A stretch of 64,000 nucleotides of DNA from Pipra filicauda. Taxonomy: Eukaryota; Chordata; Aves; Passeriformes; Pipridae. Below, piece by piece: positions 1-12,729 of the stretch (positions are counted from its first letter, which is position 1; each line of letters starts with the position of its first letter). The position numbers and the translations under genes are program-made. The notes beneath the pieces were generated by a model that was given only the letters and a program-made list of their open reading frames with translations, ran no database searches and was not told the DNA's origin. The stretch spans positions 3,224,001-3,288,000 of the forward strand of contig NW_024104376.1 in NCBI RefSeq assembly GCF_003945595.2, given 5' to 3'.

Positions 1-3000
1 AACTAACCTAACTCACCACTGTCTGCCCATAGAGAGCAATTTGTAATTATGATAACATGTGCCCAAAGTGGTTCTTAGTGAGATGAAATTGAAGACCGGG
101 AAATAAACAAACTAAACAAGAGGAAAGTTAAAAAGAAAAAAAGAAAAAGGAAAAAACCCCTCCACCACTTCTTTGGAAGGTTTCCAGTCAATTCTAGTAC
201 GTGCCTGATCCACACAATCTGCAGAATACTGTGGACATATTTCCGTTGACCTCAAAAAGAGTTTTCATCAGGCTCAGGTAAAACAAATATGGTTATTGCA
301 GGAGAATTAAGGATTACATAGGAGGAGAAAGATAGAGAGGAAGGAAACTGTTGATTCTTAAAATGAGAGGGAACAAGAAATGTGGCAAGTCACTCCAACC
401 ACATTTGAGTCAGGAAATATGAATTGGGTGTGGAGAAAGTAAAGATCACTGGACTCTAGAGCACACTATTCTAAAATTTCCAAAGATATAGGAAGTAGAC
501 ATCCTGAAAGTGGTTTAACTTTGAGTCATCATGCTCCAGCTTTTGGAAAAGGCTGAAGACTAGATGATGAGGAGTGAAATGAACAGTTTTGCCTCTAAAC
601 TATCCTGTCCTTCTCTCATAGTGAAGGCATGTATGACTAACAGTATAAAAGACATGAGAGTTTATTTAATATGTAACAAGGAAGAGAGCAGGAATGTTTA
701 AAAAGCTGACCTTTCACACAGATTGGGCATGACAGTGGAAAGCTGAATGCACTTCATTCATTAAAGTGGATAGCAAGATGCTCAGGACTGACTCTTCTAA
801 CAAAAGTATTTCCTTTTTGCTCACAGTGGTAAAGGGCATTACAGAGGAATCTCTCCAACCCTGTATTTCATATTTGTGGTCAAATCAACTTTTGTCATCT
901 GTGCTAGTGGATGGAGGATGGAGTTACTGAGTCCTCTTCACGGCTGAAGAGTCCGTGAGAGTGTAGACAGCCTAACCGTTGAGGTCTCCAAATCAGGTAG
1001 AAAAAGCTTTTTTATTCATGGAGAAAAATCAAACAAAAAGACAAATATGAGTAACAGGTCAACCATAAAAGGTTTGAGACATTGGTCTTACAGAAGACCT
1101 GAGAATGGAGACATGTCTAAAGCTTGGGAACACTTCAAAGTTAGCTTGCAAGGGTAACCTTGCTATTGCCAGAAACTCTGATTCGTTAAGGTAAAATACT
1201 TTGAAAAAGTGTTTCCAGAAATACTTGCATTGTTTTCCTATCAGTTTGTTGCAGTTTCATGCTTGTTCTCAAGTTTCAAGCTTTACAGTTTTGCAAAGCA
1301 GGGGATCCCTTAGCTCCATTCATTACCAAAAAATGTTTTCACCCAGAGGAGGAGCTTTAAGGCTCAAGAGCCATTCAAGCTTTTACAGATAACTAAGAAA
1401 GTGACATTTTTCAAAGTACTCACAAGTCAGGTACTTACAAGTCCTTCACAAATGAAGACAAAACTTGTATTATTAAAAATTAACGGGGTGCAACCAGCTG
1501 AAGAACTGCAGAACTGACTTTTATTTAAATCACTGCACGTTAAATGAAGCTTGTTTGTCTTTGGTTGTGCTCATATCACAAATATTGATGACAAAAAGTG
1601 TAAAATACTCTTGTTTAATAACAAAGAGGAAGCCCTATGAAAAGTCCCTCAAGAACTCTAATTCCTTCTTCAGCCTGTTACTTCTGTCTCAGGAGTCTAA
1701 ATCTTAGAAGATTAAGCATCAGTGTCTAGGGAGAACCAGTGGGAAAACAATACTAAAAGTGCACTAATCTCATGTTACTGATGCAGAGAAACAGGAGCAG
1801 CAGAGTTTAGAGAGCATCAGTTCACATGAGGATCTTGTGGTAGAAGAGAAAACTCTGCCCATTTCCTGACTCAGAGACTCATGTCTCACCCACAAGACCA
1901 TCATTCTTCCCTATAGATACTTTCCCTTAATTCCTGAGGGCTGGTTATGTCTAGTGGCCAGAATTACATTTTTGCTCTTCTACTTTTTCAGATGCTCTCT
2001 ATGAAGCAAGATAACCATGTGTTAGAGAAAGGGTCATGTTGCCTGATGAAGTCAGTAGCAGAACTTCCAGTGATTTTGGTGATGCTCTTTCACACACTTC
2101 ATACTACCAAGCAAATCCTTTTGAGTAACGTATAGAGAAATCATTTCTCTCCTTCACTTCAATTTCACATTCTGTATCTTGAGAGAAAGCAGTGTTTCTT
2201 ATAGAGCACAATCATATCCCAGGAGGAAAACATTAGCAATAGATCATGCATATGAATTTCGGATTATTATTCCTATGTGTTTACTACCATTAGACCTTGG
2301 GAGGGAAAGGTTTGAAGGGAGCGGTTGCTATTACATTTGAATGTGGGGGATTGCACAGTATTATTACATTTAAATGGCTGAAGACAACTGCAGCCTCATG
2401 GGATACTGTCTTCTGTTAAGAGAGACATGCCTTGGCTCTTTGTCTCTCCCAGGAAAACCAAAGGGAAAAGAACATAGAAGGAAGGGTGATAAACTTGTGC
2501 CTTCTCCTCTCCTCCTCCCAAAATGTGTATAGTATGCAAGCCTAAAAATATGCAGCTAAACATAACTGTCCTGGCCTTGACAGGATCGCACACAGATCAA
2601 TTAGGAGAAACAGACTGCTGCCCTAGCATGAATGGAGGTGAGGGTGTGGTATTGTGTGTGTTCTGAGGACTGGATTTTCCCTAGGTATCCTCTAGCCAAC
2701 AGAAGCCATGATCTTCACCCTGGCAGAGGGACAGAGCTGCAGGGTGATATGAGTTGCCCTTGGGGGATACCCATCTCCTCTGCTGATAATAGAGGTACCT
2801 ATATTGACTTGTAAAAGGAAATGTTCCCATAACCCAAAATCTGATTTTATGAACAACCTCACCACAGCATAAAACTGATTTGCAAACAGGAGAGGTGTCT
2901 CAGAGTTTTCATGATGGAATAACAGCTACAATGTTATGGCCTGTATAGATAATGCCCTAGTGTCTTACATCTTCAGGCAGGAGAAAAGGGATTTTAAACT

Positions 3001-5640
3001 CTGACAAACACCTGAACCCCATCCTATGGAGTCACAAATAGGAGGGCTTGTACACAAACTAACCCTAATCCTAACCTTTTGCATATATTCTGGAAAGCCA
3101 GGTTAATTTAGACCGAATTTCCTATTTTGCAAGCAGCTAGCATAAGGAATGCAAAACAGGCTGAACCTGTGCTTGCCCAGGTGCGAACTGCTGAATGGCC
3201 CTAACTAGTAGATCCAGAAAAACCAATAACTTGGCATGTTTATAGGGAAGTAACTCCCCCAAATCCTCCTCATTTTGGATTTGTTTTGTGAAATGGAAGT
3301 CTTCTTCAATAGCCACCCTTATTGAGAATGCCATTTCCTTCTGCTCCACACGCTCACACAAATGTCCACACCTGTAAACTAGGCTTTCAATGCCAAGAAC
3401 TCCTTTATTGGACATGTTCCAGCAAAAGAACTAAAACCTTTTAAAGAAAAAAAAATGGCTTTGCTCTTTCCCACACTCCATTCCTGATTTCTGGGTTAGG
3501 CAGGAGGTAGATAACTTTGACCTATACTTGTGTTGCTGCCAGTTTCTTCGACACATTTGTTCATGTTTGCACTCTCTTTGTTTCAGTGATATGTTGTGTA
3601 ATGTGAGCAAGCAGAAAGCCAACTATGCTCCAGCAGGAAGGCTTAGAGTGCTCTGATTTTTTGGCACAGTGTGATGCATTGTGAGCTGCGTTTCAAGTAT
3701 CTGTCAGTTAAGTCCTTGGAATTGGCATCCATATGCTGGAGACCAATGCCCTGAATAATCTAACTTAGAGAGCATAGCTGGGACCAAAACATGGCTTCAT
3801 TCATCCCTCGTACATGGGGTTGATACAGTGAACATTCAGGACTCACTTGAGTGTATGTCCTTCACTCAAAGGCAGCACCTCACTCTGCCCTCAGACTGTG
3901 CTGCAGAGGTAAGACAGGGAGCTCCATGCCGGAAGATGCTGTGTCACATGGACACTAGAAATTACTGATGGACAACAAGGACTTACCTTCACTCTGCTCC
4001 ACAAACACACACTATAGCCTCTGTAACCTGAGCACTGAGAGCTACGCACTCCAGTGGTGGAAATGATCAAGGTTAAAAAAAAAGAAAATCAAAAGAATAA
4101 AACTGAGGAAAAAACTCTGAGACCTCTGTAATAGGTTTGCCAATCGCATATATTAGTGATATCACCCCAAAGCAGTAATATTGCTATTTTCTGAACAGGT
4201 ATCTTAAGCCTTACTCCTGTATCTTCACTTCATCTCCACTGTGATCTCACTGCCTTGGGCTCAACTCTGTCTTCAGTCATAGACTGAAAGGCTGTGAGGA
4301 AGGAAAAGCTTGTGACCCCCATTTCCTACACAGGGAAAAACATATTTAAGGGCATTTACCAGCCTAAACAAACCAGCCTAGTGGACAGCTGTGAAAATCT
4401 CAGAGTGTGTTTCTCTGCATCATTAGAAGCCAAGATATCAGTTCCTCATCAGTATCAGGGACCAGTAGGATTTCCTTACTTTCCAGGAACCCTGTGAGAA
4501 GCTCAGAGGCTGTGGTAACATGGCATCTTAAATTACAGATTGACCTATTGCCTCTGTGGGAAGAGCAAAGGGCAACTCTGAGCCATAGGGTTTGTTTCTC
4601 AGCTGATTTACTGTTTTTCTATTAATGCAGTTCTGCTGAGGTCCATGCCATGACTTAACGAACCAACCATGAAACAAAGTTTAGTTTCATAGGTTTTTAC
4701 CAGCTACCTTTTCACTGACTCTGAGATAACAGGTACTGCACTCAGGAAGATGTTTCAGAGCATGCCTTTTTCTTCTTGTGTCAAGGAAACAGTTCTGGCA
4801 AGACTCAAGTGTGGTTTTTTTCATGATCTGGAAGGGAAAGACTCCTGATGTCAAAACCTGTCAGTTCTTTCCAAATGAGGACTCAAGCACCAGCTGCAAA
4901 ATTCCCAAAAAAGGTTCATCTCATCAGATACCCAGTCCTGAACTATGACATTCTCTGTGCAACCTAAAAGCTTTGTGCAGCTGCAGCGCGGTCGAGTGAC
5001 CAGCAGCACACGTGCTGTCCAAGGCATGGTGGGCTCCGACACAGCAGCTCACTCAGCTCTGGTGACTGCACACACCATTCCCCTTCAGACTGAAGGGACA
5101 GACAGTGTTTATGCGACTGCAGCCTCATTGCGCTGAACAGCTTAGTGCAACCAACTAAAAAATTTGGACTTTTAAGTCTATTTCACCCTTCCAAAATGCA
5201 TGCTGCAACCATTAGTAGAGCTTTAGTCATCAGATCCCAGCTGAGAATGCAGATGAATTATAGTCTGAGGTTCACTACTTAGCATTTTAAACACTCCACA
5301 GCCAGTATCTTGCCTGATGTTCTCAGTGCAAGCTCCGTTTTTTGGGGAAGTTTTGCAACCTTATTTAACATGGACAAGCTCTGTTGGTTCCTACAGGGAC
5401 TCCTGATGATCTCTGCTTGTCACTGTGTAACTTTGTTAGTCTGGTTGCTTTTCAATTATCTGTCAGTCTGCAAACAACAACAGCCTTCAAAGAATTGATT
5501 GAAAGCCCCCCAGTCAAATGGTATCAATCTGGAACCAAGGAGGAGACATTTTTATTCAAAACACACAGAAATAGAGATCATAATGGAAAAAAAAATCCAA
5601 CACTACAAATTAAAGGTAATTGAAAAGGATGTTAAACTTT
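1..5640. other. Non-coding stretch, no gene recognised
   Basis: No ORF here exceeds about 100 codons and none resembles a known protein. There is no recognisable CR1, LTR or tRNA. Small features are a purine run at 130-156 and a telomere-like stretch of three CCCTAA-type hexamers at about 3058-3075. The sequence is AT-rich and reads as intergenic or intronic DNA. Confidence 0.6.
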
Positions 5641-5644
5641 GGTA

Positions 5645-5686
5645 CATGGATTCAAGCAACATGAATCCATGTTGCTTGAATCCATG
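5645..5686. repeat. Perfect 19-bp inverted repeat with 4-base loop
   Basis: Left arm 5645-5663 reads catggattcaagcaacatg. Right arm 5668-5686 is its exact reverse complement. The spacer 5664-5667 is aatc. All 19 pairs match, so the DNA could extrude a cruciform and a transcript would fold into a tight hairpin. The stem is shorter and the loop tighter than a usual pre-microRNA, so a microRNA is unlikely. The perfection of the arms suggests a recent origin, for example by template switching during replication; that is inference. Confidence 0.95.
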
Positions 5687-5689
5687 GTT

Positions 5690-7995
5690 GCAGTTTTCTG
5701 TGTGTTTCTTTTCTGCCAGAGAACGAAAGGGTGAATTCATCTATTCAAAATATGTATGGGGTGGTGCATACTGATGCCTCAGTGCTTTTTGGATTTTTTA
5801 ACTTTTGGCAACAATATAGTAACTAATTTTGCATTTCTCAAGAGAAAAGAAACCTCCCAAGATAAACATTATGGAAAGAGCATTGAAAAACTCCAAATGA
5901 TATAATAAAATTTCTATTAACAGTTTACAAAGGACAGACTTAAGGCAAAACCTTGCATCCATTTCTCCCTCACTGCTGCAGTCTGGCATTCTTCAATGCT
6001 GTTACACAACCACCCTATGAGGAAGAAAAGAAAGGCTATTCCACATTTTATTCATACACAGAAGGAGAAGTGACTCCCATTCAGAGAGAGTGAAACTGAA
6101 TGTTATAGATCTTGCACTTCTCTTTCCCAAAACCATCTCCCTCTCCTTTGCCAGATCTGATGATCATCAGACCCTTTCCTGAACCAATTCATCTCATGAG
6201 CCCAGCAGCGAACTAACATGGACAAAATACGAATATTTTTCTGTGTGAATTGAAGTGGCTCAATCAAATGTCAGCTGAGCTCCAAAGGATGTAAAGAGGA
6301 GAAATGCCCTAGGTGCAGAAAGAGGAGTTAAGAAAAGAGGGAATGGATTTGTCTTTCTTTTGGCAGCAGTTGATGACTTCACTCAGAGACCATAACAGAG
6401 GAGGGAATTGAATCTGGTTTGTGCCCTCAACACTCAGCCATCCTACATCTCATATTAGTTATGGCCAGAGTTTCATGCCTTGTGTTCTGAGAAGGATGCT
6501 TTATGGTCTGAGTTCACAGACTGGTAGCTGTAAGATTCATAGGCACTATTCCTTCATGTGTTTGGGAAGACATGTGTATCAGAGAACATCCTACACAGCC
6601 CTGAGCAAAAGGAAAGTATGTATTTTGGAGGAAAACAGGGAAATTCAGTCAAACACTAAATGTTACTCAGCAGCTACTTACTGTAAATGGTCATTTATAC
6701 TCTATAGAGAAAGGAGTCTCTTTAAAAAGCTCATCTTCTTCATTAAGGTGTTAAGTGGTAATACTCTGAGGATGTGATTACCCGGAACATAGGAAATGCT
6801 TAACTTTATTTTTTATGGATCACTATCCCAGTGAGGCATATCATTGTGTGACCCTCAGAAGAAATTTTACTGGCACAAGTGACATGGTGGCTAATAACCA
6901 GCCAGCAGCCAGCCACATAATCTGACTTTTCTAAAATAGCCAACATAGTGTGTAATGACACACAAAGAAAATAATGCAGAAAACCAAAGACACCCCAAAC
7001 AAAGTCAAGCAAATCTAGGAGGAAACAGAATTTCACAATCCCACTGTTTAACATAATAAAATTTGGGGAAAACTTATAAAACTATTTAAATACACTTAAA
7101 ATGTTACAAAGCATTAAAAAAAAAAGAGGAAGACACAGTCCAGTGTTATCCATACAAATCACCTTTAAAAAAACCAATCGATGGAATTCAATTTTCCTGC
7201 CCAAAACTGCACAGGTAAGAGGTTGTTTCCATTTTCCTCACTTGACCAGGTTTATGCCTCAGAGCCTGTATTTTTAGTGTTTTGTGTTGTGCCTGTAGCA
7301 TAACAGCCCTTGGTAAAAACAGTACATCCACCATCTAATTGCAGCCAGTTTAAAAGAGAAACTTTCTTGCTTTCTTCTCTGCTTTGTGTTATGTTTCTTC
7401 CTAGTTCCTGCATCAAATCAGTGGTACATTGAAGCTTCAAAATTGCTGATCTCCTGTTCTTCCTGACTTCCCTTTCCCATTCTGCAATGCTGGACACAGT
7501 TCGCTCAAAGCACCTGCCTTGCTGTAGGATTGAAATGGTCCTTGGCTGTGGTTTAGCAGGTCTCAGAGAAGCTGGAGAGGAAGAAGAAGTGGCAGGAGGA
7601 TACAAGGTTCAAAACCCCCCTGCATTACTCAGGTCAAAGCACTTCCCAGCTGATACCTGTGCTGAACAGAGTTGGACATGGCAGCCAGAGTCCTTCTCCA
7701 TCAAACCAGGCATTGCTAGACTTCAAATCACAGAACTACAGACGAGTGCCAGCTGTATGCAAGCTAGGGTATCTCCCACTTTTTCAGGGACTCATTGAAT
7801 TTACTGCAACAAAACTTTACCTTCTCATTGTCTGCAAACTACCTCAAAGGAGGTGTAGCCAATACCTGGTTTTGAAACCTTCTGGATCCAGTCCCACATC
7901 CATAGTCTTACTAGAGTCCATTTTATTACTGTGTAACAGCTACTGGCTTGGATGGAAAGAAGCAGCTGTATTTTCCCTTTCTCCCACTGGGAGAA
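5690..7995. other. Non-coding stretch, no gene recognised
   Basis: Only short ORFs occur. The longest (minus strand 7252-7605, 117 codons) has no recognisable domain, no support from neighbouring exons and a serine/proline-rich start. No repeat family could be named. A weak MIR-like phrase near 7200 was not strong enough to call. Confidence 0.5.
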
Positions 7996-7999
7996 ACCT

Positions 8000-8390
8000 A
8001 GGCAGTATATTCCACTAGGCTGCCGCATGAGAGGAGCCCCGAAGAAAAGATACAAGGACTCCCTGAAACAACATCTCAGCCTTGGCCATATTGATCACCA
8101 TAACTGGTCTACTCTGGCCTCAAATCGGGAGGCCTGGAGACACACCATCTATAACGCAGCTGTCTCCTTTGAGAACACACGCAGGATCACCCTCGAGGAA
8201 AAAAGGCAACGCAGAAAGAACCGTGTATTGCAGAATACACCATCTAAGGAGTCTTTCTGCTGTGCCTTTTGCAATCGGATTTGTCTGTCACGTATTGGCC
8301 TCATAAGCCACCAGCGTGCCTGCAGCAAATGTGGATAGAGCCTTCCCAAATCTTCGTTCGCGAAGCCTAGCCATGATGATTTAGTCATTT
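8000..8390 (+). mobile_element. 3' end of a non-CR1 LINE: reverse-transcriptase C-terminal region with C2HC zinc knuckle
   Basis: A plus-strand frame is open from 7952 to the stop at 8336-8338. From about residue 23 (8018) it matches, from memory, the C-terminal tail of endonuclease/reverse-transcriptase LINEs common in turtles, amphibians, sharks and invertebrates. The pattern is GAPKKRYKDSLK, then a W...A..R..WR helix region, then a basic EKRQRRKNR stretch, then a terminal zinc motif C104-x2-C107-x12-H120-x3-C124. This tail follows the reverse-transcriptase domain and is thought to help bind nucleic acid. The endonuclease and polymerase are missing, so the copy is 5'-truncated, as is usual for LINEs. 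The first ~20 residues are probably host sequence, so the ATG at 7952 is likely fortuitous. There is no stop or frameshift across about 105 codons. CR1 lacks this tail, so this is a different LINE clade (RTE-related is possible; not certain). Exaptation cannot be excluded. Confidence 0.7.
8352..8365 (+). other. UUCG-loop hairpin in the LINE 3' UTR
   Basis: Fourteen bases after the stop, cttcg (8352-8356), ttcg loop (8357-8360) and cgaag (8361-8365) form a perfect 5-bp stem with a UUCG tetraloop. A short atgatgat tail follows at about 8372-8380. LINE reverse transcriptases often recognise a 3'-UTR stem-loop, so this may be the template-recognition hairpin of the element. The structure is seen in the sequence; the role is inferred. 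Confidence 0.6.
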
Positions 8391-10333
8391 TCATCTAGAC
8401 CTGAATCACAGGGATTGAAGTCTCATCTCACATGGAGTCCTATTAACCATGAGCAGCTTCAGTAAGGCCAGTGGAATATCATTACACAGCCAAGTACTTT
8501 CCTTCTAGCACAGTAGGGCAACATAAGTCCTTTAAGGCAACAGGGGATCATCTTACAAGGAGGCAATACTCATTCATGTGTAAACGGATTTTTAAACCTT
8601 TTTTTTGCACCTATGGAGTTGTACAAAACAGTTATAAGAAGGCATAGTATTGCCCTGCACTCCTCTGGTTATTTATAAAAGATGATGAAGGAACATTCTG
8701 CCATTGTGTGGCCAAGCAGCACAGAGTGGCCACAGTTGTACCATAGAGCACTTTGCCCTGTGACATGTAAATGTCATTTTGGATGTAAGGATTTTTTTCC
8801 AGCTCACAGTGTGTGAATTAATGTAACATTTTCTTAACATGAAACAAAAAATATGTGTCACCTTTCTTCAGTGCAGCATGAGGGTTTGCAGGTACAAAGT
8901 CAATCATGTATAGGGGTGTACAGGGGGCCAAAGCCAGGGCAGTCTTGTCTGTGCTGCCTATCAGAAAATTTGGAGCATACCCCTGTACCTCAAGCATCAC
9001 TTGAGACTGTGCAATTTGGCACATTTCCAGATCATGCTACACATCATGTTAGCATTTAACCATTAACTGTCCTATGCTGTTCCTTCTCCAGCTATTTTTT
9101 GTTCCCTAGTGGCCTTAGTCCACTTGATTTTACAGAAGCATTGAACTAGTAATGGAGAACAGCTTGACCATTTGTACTGTACTTGCTGACTGAAGGACAA
9201 TTGGTGAAGAGCTTTGAAACTCATAGAGGAAAGATGCTCTGTGTGGAGAAAATGACATGAGAGTACCTTGTTCATCACTCTTTGACAAGCTATGATTCAA
9301 ATACACACGTCAAAGGCTAAACTGAGTGAAAAGATTCTTTCTCTTTTTCACGTTTTTTTTCCTTCTGATAAATGATAGCTACACTTCACTGTCTAAAGTA
9401 CTTTTAACACTGCTCAAAGTTAAAACCACAGTAGCAGCTGAAGGACTTAATGTGCTAATCGAAATGTCCCTACTTTTTTCAGAATATAATCTAGAAGAGG
9501 GTGAAATTTTAGGCCTTATTATGATGGTAGACAGATGCAGCATCGCTCTGCCTTGCTAACAAGCAACAGCAGCCAAATAGGGAAGAGAAACAAAACAAAA
9601 GGCAAAATTAAATCACAAACATAACCTAAAAAAAAATCTAAGACAGGAAATTAAAAAAAGTTTGAAGGTGTTTGATTTACTTGAAATACACTGATATGTT
9701 CCACACCATCTATTAAAATATTTCGCTTCCTCCCCTCTGTTTGCATCATTCTGAAGGGACTGCAGCCACCCAGACCTATGGCATTGTGATTTAAACAGAA
9801 GTAAGCTTTATGAACCCCATGACTGCAGCTCCCAACACGGGGACTTCACAGGCACTGAATGAATCATTTCTCATAGATGAGGGACAAGAAATCAGCTCAG
9901 ATGGATGGACTGAGAGGGACCAAGGTGATATCAGCCTGACAAGCTAAAGTAGCAGTATATTACACATCAAATTTCTTTTGAAAGTTTTGTTGGTGTTACG
10001 GGAGGGATTTTATGCTGCCTTTTCATACTGGCTGTTGTGTGACATGTTAAATAGAGGGACTCAAAGCTCTAACTCCTTTCTCAGAGCAAAAGGACATGTT
10101 TTAGCAGAAAGAGTTTTCTACTCCCTGCCAGATCCATCCACCACCCTCCTGAGCTCGACTCAGTCATCAGTTCACTTAAAGGTCTTATCCCTGTTTCCCA
10201 CAATATCTTTAGTAAGTGATTCTTCCTTCCTATCAAATATCTCTTCAGCCCAAGGACCCAGCTCACTACAGAGCTTTATCAGTCTTACAGGACAACAGTG
10301 ATGGAGGTCACAGACTTTATGGGTCTTTTCCCC

Positions 10334-10420
10334 TATGGAAAATGTATGAAGGCTTTTTTTTATACAAAAAAATATATTTTTTTATATGGAAAATGTATGA
10401 GGGCTTTTTTTAATTTATTA
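10334..10420. repeat. Imperfect direct duplication, period 51 bp
   Basis: The phrase tatggaaaatgtatgaaggc followed by a T run begins at 10334 and recurs, with one substitution, at 10385. A weaker 'tatggaaaa' echo follows near 10443. The unit is AT-rich. It looks like a small local tandem duplication. Confidence 0.8.
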
Positions 10421-11802
10421 TTTAGATAAAAACCACTTTATTTATGGAAAAAGAGTATTTTCCATATTTAGAGAAAGAGTACTGATCCCATCACCTGATT
10501 TGGAAGTCAAACCTCCCTTTGGCCTTTCTGTCTCATATTGATTCATCCTTTTAGCAGTAAATCACTTGGAACACGACCCCAGGGAGCTTGCTCAGACCTA
10601 ATATCTCCTGAGAGGGTCTTGGGAAGATGCCATCTCTTCAGCCATTGCTCAGGACTCTTAGCACCATCCATTAATATGGTTGAATGAGAATTATCCCTAT
10701 CTCCTTTTTATTCCCTTTTGGACATAGGTATGAGGGAAGGCAAAAGCCAGTGCTCTTCACATACTATGACTTTTATGCTGATTACACAAGGAAAGACTCA
10801 AAGGCCTTTCATAACCCAAGGTAGACCCTCTTTAAGACACTGTGGCTTTGACTCCTTAATTTCCAATCTAATTTCAAGTGCTAAATAGTGACCCCAAGGG
10901 GAACCCCACCTTTGAACATCCTCTTTCTGTTCCTACTTAGCTCTTTTTATGCAGCATATATTTCTGTATTGCACAATATTCTGTGTTTGTCTCGGGCAGA
11001 AAGGCTTTTTTCCCCAGCAGGTACTCTAACATTATACATATTTTTATGTCACCACTGAATTTAGCCCAATATATCTGACCACTGCATTAACTACTTGGCC
11101 CTCTTTCTCATCTTCAGATAACTTCATTCCACTAATTGTGAAAGGGTCATTTCCCTAATTATACCATTTTACCCTTGTTGCCCACACCACACCTCCAGAG
11201 TTTAGCAATTAGTACAAATTGGAGAGTACAGATGAATCACCCAGAGATTCGATAGCTGCCTGACTTTCCCTATTTGACTTGCAAGAGAGGCTTTTTCTGC
11301 TCTTACCATACTACCAGACCTGCAAAGTGCTCTTCAGCAGAAACTTCTCTGTGCAACACTCAGTTTCCCTGTCAAACCACGGGCAGGGGAGTCTCATTTG
11401 TGTAGGCTGTCCCCATTTTCACCTTGGGCTGCATGCTGCACTAGAATAGAAAACATGAGTCAGAAAGGTTAAGGGTTAAACTGTTAAAAACAAAAGAGGA
11501 AAAAATTCATTCAGAAAACGGTGGTTTCTAATGGGTTAGAGGAAGTACTGTACAATTTCTTGTAAAGTCACAATGGCCCTCTCATCAGAGGAAACCCCTC
11601 CTATCAGGGGCTTGTACAATGCCTCCTGGAGCCTGACCGGCTGCCAAGTCATGACCATGCAGTTAAGGGAGTGCAACAAAGAATCTCAAATCAAGGGCAC
11701 ATTTTCATTTTCCTGTCCAGCTAGCTCCTTATCTTTTTTTTAATCTTCTTCCGCTTGCATTATTATTTTCTAACAACATAAGTTTTCTTAGTGATTTTCC
11801 TC

Positions 11803-11822
11803 TTTTTTTTTTTTTTTTTTTT
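11803..11822. repeat. Poly(T)20 tract
   Basis: Uninterrupted run of 20 T, preceded by a pyrimidine-rich lead-in. It is not attached to a recognisable retroposon body. Confidence 0.95.
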
Positions 11823-12729
11823 CTTTATTCCGCTGGATTTCTTACAAGCTGAAATAAGAGCTTCTTTACATGGAAGCAAAGTCATGGTTTTCATGAGACT
11901 TTCTGAGCCATCCTAATCACTCACTGATCTGGAAAGAGATCCTGAAGCAACTGCGCCATTCTCCCAGCTTGGCTGCATGCTCTTAACTGTTGAGGCTGGC
12001 ACTAACCAGACCTCCCTCCATGACCTCGTTAACTCAATAGTCTGCTGAAAAACATCACAGCATAAAACCCAGCAACTTTCTGCTGTGTCAGCCCTCAGAG
12101 ACAGCACTGAATGTCAGAACCAAAGCAGAGCTGGGGTGCAGGCCAGAGACGGATGGCCACAAAATCTCTCCCTTTTGGTTGTGAAAAACCAGTAATTTGG
12201 CTCAGCTCTCCAGGAAACCGCATCTTCAACATGCCTGTGATAGATGCTCATCCTAGATTACAGTGTGCTGAGGTCAGTACACTGTTTACATACATGGATT
12301 CAGTGAAAAGCTGACTTTGTAGGCTCAGAGATGGGGACTTTCTTGGGATTTCTATCTTGGTAGGCTTTGTGGAATTATCATTTTAAATTGGTTCTTCAGA
12401 CCTCTCATTTCTTCCTTTTCAACTTCCCCTTAAAATCATTTTCTACCACAAAGCTTCCAAAAAAAGTCAGATTTAACCTCTCTTGACTGCAATTTGCCCT
12501 AAACGACTGAAGAGTTGCACAGCCTTGCCCTATTTAACCCATATTGGGTCCTCATTTTCTTTTTTACTGCTGCAAACTCTTTGGAGTAAGAATGGTCAAT
12601 TGCAACTGAAATGCTTGGTGTCCCAGGATTTACTACTTTAATGTGAGAAAGCAATTCCCACAAAGGAAGTTACATGACAAAGTGTCCTCTCCACACTCTT
12701 TCTCCAAAGCATTGGTATAGGTTTTCCTC

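Larger units (their letters stand above)
8391..12729. other. Non-coding stretch with local AT-rich tandem and poly(T)
   Basis: No gene recognised. It contains the 51-bp direct duplication near 10334-10420 and the poly(T) at 11803-11822, listed separately. The remainder is unique-looking AT-rich DNA with only short chance ORFs. Confidence 0.55.

Noticed and set aside
3056..3080. Telomere-like CCCTAA-type run (ctaaccctaatcctaacc)
   Set aside because: Only about three imperfect hexamers; too short to be an interstitial telomeric array.
3137..3415. 92-codon minus-strand ORF
   Set aside because: Superficially protein-like, but without a recognised domain, conservation evidence or exon signals.
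5645..5686. Hairpin considered as a microRNA precursor
   Set aside because: A 19-bp perfect stem with a 4-base loop is too short and too tight for Drosha/Dicer-type precursors.
7252..7605. 117-codon minus-strand ORF with a plausible basic/acidic middle (EWEREVRKNRRS)
   Set aside because: No homology recognised, no neighbouring exon, no start or splice support. Not strong enough to annotate, though a protein search would settle it.
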